NCBI RefSeq assembly: GCF_000188695.1
Contig: NW_004754932.1
Location: forward strand, 2,370,708-2,395,707
Direction: 5' to 3'
Length of the DNA: 25,000 nt
Source of the DNA: Salpingoeca rosetta
Lineage: Eukaryota; Opisthokonta; Choanoflagellata; Craspedida; Salpingoecidae
Each line of letters opens with the position of its first letter. Within the stretch, counting starts at the first letter, position 1. Position numbers and translations under genes: made by a program. The notes under the pieces were generated by a model, which was given only the letters and a program-made list of their open reading frames with translations, had not been told where the DNA came from and made no database searches. Shown here one piece after another: positions 10,927 to 24,286 of the stretch.

Positions 10927-11226
10927 GGCAACACGACAACAACAAGCGAGGCAACACAAGCAAGCAAGGCAAGAAGGAAGGTGGTCGTGGGTTGTTGGTT
11001 GTTGTTGTGGGTGTTGCGTGTGTGGAGAAGAATGATGATGCACGCACTGTGTGTGTGTGAGGGCGCTGTGATACTATCTTTCATGGTGTCGCTTTTCACT
11101 ACACAACTGAATTCAGTCGGTTCCCACGCTGCACGTTGGTGTACTTTTTTTTGTCGGTTGCAAATCTCTCCAGCCAACAAAGGAGACAAGCTGTGCCGGA
11201 CCACACTGCAGTGCACCACCCTCACC
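10927..11226. promoter_or_regulatory. Shared upstream region of divergent OXCT1 and RANGAP1
   Basis: The start codons of the two genes point away from each other with 300 bp between them, so both promoters and 5' UTRs must fit here or overlap. The sequence is a GTTGTTG/GTTGTGGG-rich part next to OXCT1 and a more mixed part next to RANGAP1. I could not identify a TATA box or a named factor site. The promoter role is inferred from position only. Confidence 0.5.
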
Positions 11227-15271
<4,045 letters not shown>

Positions 15272-15363
15272 CCATGAGGAGATGACGCCTTTGTAACGTC
15301 CTGTGTTACGTCGCATGCTCGTGTTGCGCACTGTGTGATTGTAATGTGATGTGATGCGATGTG

Positions 15364-15405
<42 letters not shown>

Positions 15406-15524
15406 AGACATTGAACGAAGCAAACGAAGCAAGCAAATAGGAGTCTGGAAGGTGAAGCAACAACGCGCATAAAAACAACAGTGCGCAACGCAGAAGGAAC
15501 AGGAGGAAGAAGACGTCGCAGGCA

Positions 15525-17490
<1,966 letters not shown>

Positions 17491-17504
17491 TCAACCAACG
17501 CAGC

Positions 17505-17625
17505 CGTGTGTGTGTGTGTGTGTGTGTGTGTGTCTGTGTGTGTCTGTGTGTGTCTGTGTGTGTCTGTGTGTGTGTCTGTGTGTGTGTCTGTGTGTGTGTG
17601 TCTGTGTGTCTGTGTGTGTCTGTGT
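17505..17625. repeat. (GT)n with periodic GTCT interruptions between PITHD1 and NIFK
   Basis: GT-rich tract with TGTGTGTC-type words in the 286-bp convergent gap between the two stop codons. It probably lies in one or both 3' UTRs. No AATAAA is evident on either strand here. Confidence 0.88.
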
Positions 17626-17776
17626 TTCTGTCGTTGCCTGCCACAACAACACACCACGAATGCTTCTCCTATTTGCACCTTGTACTTTGATCTCAATGAA
17701 AACAACAACGACAATGCAATTGGACAGCAACACACAAAACGACACACGCACACACGTATACGTACGCATTCAACGG

Positions 17777-19491
17777 TTACAGTGCCTTCTTTGGCGTCTT
17801 CTTTGCCTTCTTGGCGGGGGTCTTGGCTGCCTTGGCGGGTGTCTTGGCGAGGGTCTTGGCTGCCTTGGCGGGGGTCTTGGCCGGGGTCTTGGCAGGTGTC
17901 TTGGCTGCCTTGGCGGGGGTCTTGGCCGGGGTCTTGGCAGGTGTCTTGTTGGCATTCTTGGCTGGGGTCTTGGCAGGTGTCTTGGCTGCCTTGGCCGGGG
18001 TCTTGGCGGGGGTCTTGGCTGCCTTGGCGGGGGTCTTGGCCGGGGTCTTGGCAGGTGTCTTGGCTGCCTTGGCGGGGGTCTTGGCCGGGGTCTTGGCAGG
18101 TGTCTTGGCTGCCTTGGCAGGAGTCTTGTTGGCATTCTTGGCCGGGGTCTTGGCAGGTGTCTTGGCAGGTGTCTTGGCTGGGTTCTTGGCAGGTGTCTTG
18201 GCTGCCTTGGCAGGTGTCTTGTTGGCATTCTTGGCCGGGGTCTTGGCTGGGGTCTTGGCAGGTGTCTTGGCTGGGTTCTTGGCAGGTGTCTTGGCTGCCT
18301 TGGCAGGTGTCTTGTTGGCATTCTTGGCCGGGGTCTTGGCAGGTGTCTTGGCTGGGGTCTTAGCTGCCTTGGCTGGGGTCTTAGCTGCCTTGGCAGGTGT
18401 CTTGGCTGGGGTCTTGTTGGCATTCTTGGCTGCCTTGATTGGGGTGTTCACCTCCTTCATCACCTTCACGGCCTTGTCCGCCTGTGCGTTATTCTTGCGG
18501 CTCTTGGTCGCTGCTGGCGTTGCTGCTGCCGACTTGCCCTCCTGCTTCTTCGTCTCGTTCGCCTTGTGTTCCTCGCTCTGCTGCGTGGCTTGCTTCTTGC
18601 TCTCCTTCTTCCCCTCTCCCTTGGTCTTCTGCTTTGTCGCCTTCTTGCCCTCCTTCACAGCGGCTGTTTCAGAGGTCTGCACGCACGCACACACGCACAA
18701 ACATATGGCCGCAGCACACACAGTCAGTGTCGTACGGGAGAAGGCACAAGGAGCTGACGCACTCACACCCACACGCGTGCACACGCACAAAGCACAATCC
18801 CCCAACACACGTGAACGCATACGCACGCACACACACCCAAAACAAACAAACAAACAAACAAACAAACAAACAAACAAACAAACAAACAAACAAACAAACA
18901 AACAAACAAACAAACAAACAAACAAACAAACAAACAAACAAACAAACAAACAAACAAACAAACAAACACATCCCTCCCACCCCCTTCGCCCTGGTGCCGC
19001 ACCTTTGGCGCGGCGGCCTGTGCCTTGACAGTGACGGCGTCAATGTCGTACTTGACCCCATACGCGGCGAGCACCTGGCGCAGCTTCTTCCCCTTGGCGC
19101 GCATGCGCTTGGCCATGGCCGCGTACTCCGAGGGCACCCGCACCTGCACGTGGGCATTGTGGCGTAACAGTGTTTGCAGTGAGGAGCAGCAAGTGTGCAC
19201 ATAAAAATCTCACACACAAAAACGCACACACACACGCACACACACACACGCACAAACACACACGCACGCACACGCACACACGATACTATCCGCATGCATC
19301 CAGTGCCCATTGCGGCAACAGACCTTGTTGTGCTTGCTGCGCTGCACCCTGGCCATATCGACGCGACGCGGGCTGCGGAACAGCTGGTCGTGCACCTTCT
19401 CCGGAGGCACCACCCGACCTGCAGAAGCAACGAAGCGAAGGAGGGAAGTGGTGGTGGTGGTGGTGGTGGTGAGACAGCGCGAGCCGATGTC

Positions 19492-19564
<73 letters not shown>

Positions 19565-20222
19565 GTTCTGAACGCGTCGCAGCGGCGCTCTCCATCCCGC
19601 ATTCACCAAACTCACATTTGAGGACGCGGTTGAAGAGGAGGTAGTTGTTCATGGTCTGAGCGACAATGTTCGCCACCTCGGCGTTCTCAAACTCAATAAA
19701 CGCATAACCGCGCGAGCGACCCGACTGTTGACGTGAAAACACAGACGTGTGCACGACAGCAACGAGAAGTCGTGTTCATGAGCAAGAGAACGAGTATGTG
19801 CGAGTGCAGGGTGAGAGAGCATGGGTGTGAATGCGCCTGCAGGACAAAGGCACAAACCAGCAAACACGAGTGCATGCGAACCGCCAATGCAGCAGAGCAA
19901 ACGGATGTGCTGCAAGCGGGAGCGAACACGCCACGCACCTTTGGCGAGATGGAGAGACGGAGGCGGGTGACCGCACCAAACTGGGAGAAGAACTTGTTCA
20001 TTTGCGGCTCAAAGAAGCCATAGGGGATGTGGCTCAAGTAGACAACGGCCCGGTTTGGAGGGGTGGGGCGCACTGTGTTGCCCTTGCTCTTCTGTCAGCA
20101 TGATTGAAAGAGTGGAAAAATCAGTTGTAGCATCAGTGGGTGACACTGCACGTAGAGGGAGGGCCATTACACACGCAGATTTGGGGGGGGGGGTGACAGA
20201 CGCAAACACAAACACACACACA

Positions 20223-20276
<54 letters not shown>

Positions 20277-20905
20277 CACACGCACGCAAACAAACACACA
20301 TACATACATACAAACACACACACACACACAAACGCACGCACACACACAAACGCACACACAGAGGCAGGCATGAGACGCTTTTCGTTGTTCATTACCTTGG
20401 TCTTCTTGATCTTCAGCTTGATGATCTCATCCTTTGTATTGTTCTTGTCCTTTTGCTGCTTTGTCTGCTTCTTGGCAGCCTTGGTCTGCTGCGCTTTCTT
20501 GCCTTGTGCCTGCTTGTGCTTGGTGGCTGGGGTGTTCCCCTTGGCGCTCTTCTTGTTGTTGTTGTTGTTGTTCTTCACCTGCGTCTTCGCCTTCTTCGCA
20601 GCAGGCTGCGCGCCGCTGTCCTCAACAGCGGCAATCTCCTGAGCAGGGCTGCCGTTCTCCGTAGCTGTTGCTGTTGTTGCTGTTGCTGTTGTTGCTGTTG
20701 TTGCTGTTGCTGTCGCCTTCTTCTTGGCCTGCTTTGTCTTGTTGGCTGTGGTTGTCTTCTTGGCTCGCTTGGCGGATCCAGCGGCTGCCGATGCGACGGT
20801 GGCCTCCTCCACTGCTTGCTGCTGTTGGATCTTTTCCTTCTTCTCTTCAGCGCCTGCAGCCGCCTGTGCGGTGCGCTTGCCCTTCTTGCCCTTTGTCCTG
20901 GCCAT
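17777..20905 (-). CDS. NIFK: NIFK-like nucleolar RRM protein with histone-H1-like repeat tail, 6 exons
   Basis: Exons in transcript order: 20905-20396, 20091-19939, 19724-19616, 19418-19324, 19143-19003, 18676-17777, giving 635 aa, about twice human NIFK (293 aa). NIFK and its yeast relative Nop15 are nucleolar ribosome-assembly factors; the animal protein binds the Ki-67 FHA domain. Residues 1-170 are basic low complexity with Thr-Ala, Asn and Gln runs. The RRM covers about residues 184-265: [20 protein letters not shown], then [17 protein letters not shown] and [20 protein letters not shown]. The family signature MNNYLLF..LLKC..(V/I)PPEKVH is intact. RSKHNK ends the family core. The last exon encodes about 300 residues of Lys-rich sequence dominated by TPAK and AAK units, resembling histone H1 C-termini. 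The tail is in frame with the RRM exons and ends at a TAA. The terminal exon is one 900-nt piece while the others are 95-510 nt. Confidence 0.9.
17799..18432. repeat. Coding minisatellite encoding [11 protein letters not shown] units
   Basis: Plus-strand words CTTGGC followed by GGGGTC, GGTGTC or TGC repeat about every 12 bp through the last NIFK exon. In protein this gives about 35 TPAK tetrapeptides separated by AAK, NPAK and NANK. A longer unit running from one NANK to the next ([16 protein letters not shown] then three TPAK) is duplicated exactly in protein, so a higher-order repeat is present. Confidence 0.93.
18839..18968. repeat. (AAAC)32 microsatellite in NIFK intron 5
   Basis: About 130 bp of perfect AAAC tetranucleotide repeat on the plus strand, so (GTTT)n in the NIFK transcript. 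It ends about 35 bp downstream of the exon 5 donor. Confidence 0.97.
19496..19560. repeat. (TG)32 in NIFK intron 3
   Basis: Uninterrupted TG on the plus strand, which is (CA)n in the transcript. A (GGT)n tract lies at about 19449-19471 in the same intron. Confidence 0.93.
20197..20360. repeat. CA-rich tract in NIFK intron 1
   Basis: About 160 bp of CA with AAAC, ATAC and GCAC interruptions. It is TG-rich in the transcript and lies just inside the donor of intron 1. Confidence 0.9.
20660..20711. repeat. Coding trinucleotide repeat in NIFK exon 1
   Basis: Alternating GTT/GCT triplets on the plus strand encode a run of Thr and Ala (residues about 66-82) on the minus strand. The mixed ACA/GCA codons suggest slippage of a CAGCAACA-type unit. 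Confidence 0.85.
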
Positions 20906-21046
20906 CCCTGTCTGTTGTGCTTGTGTGTGTATGTGTGTGTGCTTGTGTGCGTGTGTGGTTGTGTGCGTGTGTGTTCTGTGCTGTGGTGTGGTGGTGCACA
21001 CGTGGGTCGAAAGAAACTTTGCTCCTATGTTCACAAATCGCAAACG
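20906..21046. promoter_or_regulatory. Shared upstream region of divergent NIFK and ASPH-like genes
   Basis: Only 141 bp separate the two start codons, which point away from each other. The region contains GT-rich sequence at about 20919-20990. A bidirectional promoter is inferred from spacing; no factor site could be named. Confidence 0.5.
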
Positions 21047-22858
21047 ATGAGCAAACAGCAGCAGAAGAAGCGGAGCAGGCAGAAGAAGACAAGGAAGAAG
21101 GGTGGTGGGGGTGGTGGGGGTGGTTTGGTTGGCGTGGCTGCTGCGGTGGTGGTGCTGGGGTTGGCATGGCTGCTGGTGTGGCCGTCATGGTGGCCCTTTT
21201 CGGGCAACAGCAGCGCCAGCGTTCCTGTAGATTGTGAGCAGGCGCTGCAGGACATGGCTGGAGCTGTTGCTTTCAAGGACAGCAAGCCGTTTCGGGCACT
21301 GAACCTGGCAAACGCGGTCCTGTCTGGCCCAGGGCCTGCGGCATGCAGCCTCCAGCACAGCGAGGAGCGGTTTCTGCTATTCTCTCGCGCAGCGGACGTG
21401 TACTCGCACATGAAAATGTACCCGCATGCCATCAAGCTGCGCCTCAAGGGCCTGCAGGCCCTGGACCACTTGCAGCAACAGCAGAAGCAGCCGCAGAAGC
21501 ACGCCGACGACCCTGTGGTCAACACGGCCCTGGAGCGCGTTGCGCAGGCGGCAGCGTTGGCCACGGACATGTACCTGAACTTTGAGTATGACGATGCGCT
21601 TGGCGTCTTGGAAAGCACCCTGCAGCAGTATCCCCAACAACAACAGCAGCAACAGCAGCAGCAGCAGCAAGACGTGAGCGTGCTGCCGTCGGAGGCGAGG
21701 GCAGTGCTGCTGCAGCTGCAGTCCACGATCTACGAGTGCAAAGGTGATCTGCCGACAAGCCTGATGCTATTCGAGGAGGCGCTGAAGCAGCCAGGTGTGC
21801 GACCGACGCTGCGCGTCATGCAGCAACACTACGACCTTCTGCAGCGAACGGCGGACCTGCCAAACATGCCGACAAGTGTTCGTGACGCCATGCTGTCGCG
21901 CCTCCGCTCGCTGGGCCAACTCCTCACCGGCCACGGCCCATGGGCCAGCGTCCAGCAGCTGCCGCGAACGTTCATTCCAGAACTGGTGTCGGAGCCACAA
22001 CAGCCATCGTCGTCGTCGTCGTCGTCGTCGTCGTCATCTTCGATAGCGACGGCGCCATGGCATGACCCCTCCGAGCACCGTGGCGTTCAGCGGGCGGCGC
22101 AGCTGCTGCGCGAGCATACGGACGCGCTCAAGCGGGAGTTTGAAGGCATCAAGGAGCGTGGCCTGCTTCTGCCGGAACGGGAGTGCATCCACGACGCAAC
22201 CATCCCCAGTGGCACGTGGATGCGGTATGAGTCGACGGCATACTGGCGCCCGCACGCCTCTGGTAGCAATTGCAGCCGCGACACGCCCGTTGCCTGCAGG
22301 CTCCTGAACACGTTGCGCAATGAGACGGGGCTGCATGTGCTCCGCGTTGGGTACAGCGCACTTGGACCCCGTGCCGTGCTCAAGCCACACTACGGCATGA
22401 CCAACGGCCAACTGAAGCTGCACCTCGGGCTGGACGTGCCAACACGTGAAGAGGGTGGTGGTGAGGACGGTGACGGTGGTGAAGCAAGGGGCGTGGATGG
22501 TGTGGGCAGTGGTGGTGGTGAGGGGAAGGAAGGCACGGTGCCCTGTGCGTTTCTCAAGGTTGGCGACGAGGTGCGGTCGTGGGCGACGGGGCAGGTGCTG
22601 TTCTTTGACGACAGCTTCCTGCACAGCGTGAACAACACGTGCACACGGGAGCGGACCGTGTTCCAGGTCGTGTTCGCTCACCCGGACGCAGTGGCGCTCG
22701 CGCAGGCCCGGCGTAGTGCAAGCAACGGTGTGGGCGACGACAGTGGTGAGCATGTGAGGGAAGCGGGATTGGATGAAACGTTGCGCAGCCTGCTGTTTGG
22801 CAGCATCGGCGACGACGGTGGCGACAGCGGAGCTTGGGCTGCCATACCAGACCACTAA
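21047..22858 (+). CDS. ASPH: Aspartyl/asparaginyl beta-hydroxylase-like type II membrane protein, intronless
   Basis: A single 603-aa frame. The N-terminus is short and very basic with eight glycines (residues 19-26), then a hydrophobic segment at about 27-46, the layout of a type II signal anchor placing the rest in the ER lumen. Sequons NSS, NCS, NET and NNT fit a lumenal domain. Residues about 60-300 are helical and TPR-like, with a poly-Gln run near 196-208 and a poly-Ser run near 322-333. The C-terminal domain is the AspH fold: LKPHYGMTN carries His448 and FFDDSFLHS carries His526, the two histidines that bind iron in this family, which lacks the usual third carboxylate ligand. RTVFQVV supplies the Arg expected to bind 2-oxoglutarate, while TNGQLKLHLGL has Lys where animal ASPH has Arg. 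A Gly/Glu-rich insertion lies between the histidines. The start is chosen at 21047 because upstream in-frame sequence reads through the divergent neighbour. Confidence 0.87.
   Translation: MSKQQQKKRSRQKKTRKKGGGGGGGGLVGVAAAVVVLGLAWLLVWPSWWPFSGNSSASVPVDCEQALQDMAGAVAFKDSKPFRALNLANAVLSGPGPAACSLQHSEERFLLFSRAADVYSHMKMYPHAIKLRLKGLQALDHLQQQQKQPQKHADDPVVNTALERVAQAAALATDMYLNFEYDDALGVLESTLQQYPQQQQQQQQQQQQDVSVLPSEARAVLLQLQSTIYECKGDLPTSLMLFEEALKQPGVRPTLRVMQQHYDLLQRTADLPNMPTSVRDAMLSRLRSLGQLLTGHGPWASVQQLPRTFIPELVSEPQQPSSSSSSSSSSSSIATAPWHDPSEHRGVQRAAQLLREHTDALKREFEGIKERGLLLPERECIHDATIPSGTWMRYESTAYWRPHASGSNCSRDTPVACRLLNTLRNETGLHVLRVGYSALGPRAVLKPHYGMTNGQLKLHLGLDVPTREEGGGEDGDGGEARGVDGVGSGGGEGKEGTVPCAFLKVGDEVRSWATGQVLFFDDSFLHSVNNTCTRERTVFQVVFAHPDAVALAQARRSASNGVGDDSGEHVREAGLDETLRSLLFGSIGDDGGDSGAWAAIPDH
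21635..21671. repeat. CAA/CAG repeat encoding poly-Gln
   Basis: About twelve consecutive Gln codons, first CAA then CAG, in the TPR-like region of the ASPH-like protein. Confidence 0.9.
22007..22038. repeat. (TCG)n repeat encoding poly-Ser
   Basis: About ten TCG triplets encode a serine run in the linker before the catalytic domain of the ASPH-like protein. Confidence 0.9.
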
Positions 22859-22900
22859 GCCCTGTATGTTTGTTTGTTTGTTGGGTAGGTGGTGGCGTTT

Positions 22901-23000
22901 CGGGCGTTTGCGGGCGTTTGCGGACGTTTGCGGGCGTTTGCGGGCGTTTGCGGGCGTTTGCGGGCGTTTGCGGGCGTTTGCGGGCGTTTGCGGGCGTTTG
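22901..23000. repeat. 10-bp minisatellite, 10 copies
   Basis: Ten units of CGGGCGTTTG in perfect phase. Only the third unit differs (CGGACGTTTG). A degenerate partial copy precedes it. It starts 42 bp after the ASPH-like stop codon. Confidence 0.97.
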
Positions 23001-23149
23001 CGTTACTACATGACGGCCCGCGCATGGTTCCAAGTACAGTTTCAACTATCGTGCAAAGCGTATGTGAGGCAGAGAGGGGGGCAGCAGAGGGGGGCAGCAG
23101 TTGGGGAAGGAGATAGGGTGAGTGAGAGAGAGAGAGCTAGAGAGAGTGC

Positions 23150-23545
23150 ACACACACACACAGCACACACACACACACACAGCACACACACACACACAGC
23201 ACACACACAAACACTCACACACACACACACACACACACACTCACTCACACAGCACACACTCACTCACTCACACAGCACACACACACACACAGCACACAGC
23301 ACACACTCACTCACTCACACAGCACACACACACACAGCTCACTCACTCACTCACACAGCTCACTCACTCACTCACACAGCACACTCACTCACTCTCTCTC
23401 TCTCTCACACACAGCACACTCACTCACTCGCTCACTCACTCACTCACTCACACACACACACACTCACTCACTCACACACACACACACTCAGCACACTCAC
23501 TCACTCGCTCACTCACTCACTCACTCACACACACACACATGAAAC
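23150..23545. repeat. CA/CACT satellite with recurring CAGCACA words
   Basis: Nearly 400 bp of CA and CACT units punctuated by about fifteen CAGCACA or CAGCTCA words. A block near 23415-23450 recurs near 23488-23525 as a segmental duplication of the pattern. Confidence 0.92.
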
Positions 23546-23616
23546 ACACACGCACGCACACCAAAGGCATTTGAAAAGTTCGCGGCAGCCACCCCCGGTA
23601 CGTGAGCAATCCCTTG

Positions 23617-23689
23617 GGGTCTGTGGCCAAGCTGGCAAGGCGTCGGTCTTGTAAACCGAAGATCGGGGGTTCGAATCCCTCCAGGCCCT
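23617..23689 (+). tRNA. tRNA-Thr, anticodon UGU
   Basis: The 73-nt cloverleaf folds fully. The acceptor stem GGGTCTG (23617-23623) pairs with CAGGCCC (23682-23688), with one G-T wobble. The anticodon stem TCGGT/ACCGA encloses the loop CTTGTAA, with anticodon TGT reading ACA (threonine). The T stem at 23665-23669 pairs with 23677-23681 around the loop TTCGAAT. The internal Pol III A box (TGGCCAAGCTGG) and B box (GGTTCGAATCC) are both present. There is no intron, and CCA is not encoded, as is normal for eukaryotes. Confidence 0.95.
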
Positions 23690-23697
23690 TTTTTTTT
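23689..23697 (+). terminator. RNA polymerase III poly-T terminator
   Basis: Nine consecutive T residues begin at the discriminator base and follow the tRNA acceptor stem directly. This is the standard Pol III termination signal. Confidence 0.93.
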
Positions 23698-23909
23698 GTT
23701 GCGCTTTGATGACGACGACTGTGATGGTTCTTGTTTCAATCGCTTCTCCACTCAGATCGTTCCAGCAGCCATCACAGCCAGCAACAGGCTTTTGACGACG
23801 ACGACTGCGAGGTCCTCGTTCCACCAGTAGCTCCTAAATCCATCGTAGGAGTAGTCGTCGTTTCACACTCAACATCAAAGACCAGACCGCTCAATAGCCC
23901 GCAGCGAAG

Positions 23910-24200
23910 ATGCCACAGCTTCACGCGGTTGTGCTGATCGTGGATCAGCCTCGCCAGGACTCCCCCTCACGGTCAGACCAGACACTCGTGCCTTACGTGC
24001 ACTGCGTGGTTGTGTGCCTGTTCGTGTGTCTGTCTATCTGTCTGGCTACCTGTCTGTCTACCTGTCTGTCTGTGCGTGGTTGTGTGTCCATCTTGTCTGT
24101 GTCTCGTGCAAACTGTATGTGGATGTGAATGCGAGCACACTGTGTGCATGCGTTCGTTCGTTCACGATCCCACTCCCCCCACCCCTGTTTCCTCCTGTGC

Positions 24201-24286
<86 letters not shown>

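Larger units (their letters stand above)
22859..23616. other. Satellite-filled intergenic region between ASPH-like gene and tRNA
   Basis: No gene is supported. The region holds a 10-bp minisatellite, a short unique stretch (23004-23095), GGGGGGCAGCAGA duplicated at about 23076-23101, a (GA)n run at 23122-23145, and a long CA/CACT satellite. The 3' UTR of the ASPH-like gene must end in here; no AATAAA is evident. Confidence 0.75.

Noticed and set aside
17811..19028. Long plus-strand open frame full of [12 protein letters not shown] residues
   Set aside because: It is the exact antisense of the NIFK Lys/Ala/Pro tail. The minus strand joins in frame to a recognised RRM protein, so the plus-strand frame is a shadow of a 12-bp coding repeat.
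20453..21046. Upstream in-frame extension of the ASPH-like protein
   Set aside because: It is antisense to NIFK exon 1 and consists of Leu/Cys repeat residues. The ATG at 21047 gives a normal basic N-terminus and signal anchor.
22901..23000. Regularly spaced repeats as a CRISPR array
   Set aside because: Units are 10 bp and contiguous with no spacers, the genome is eukaryotic, and there are no cas genes. It is a minisatellite.
23150..23545. CACT/CA satellite as telomeric or centromeric DNA
   Set aside because: No TTAGGG-type telomere repeat occurs, and ordinary genes flank the tract on both sides within 1 kb. Similar CACT runs occur inside an intron at 16737-16852.
23521..23824. Minus-strand frames containing GGIRTPDLRFTRPTPCQLG
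   Set aside because: This is the reverse-complement translation of a tRNA gene, a well-known false protein. The cloverleaf at 23617-23689 explains it.
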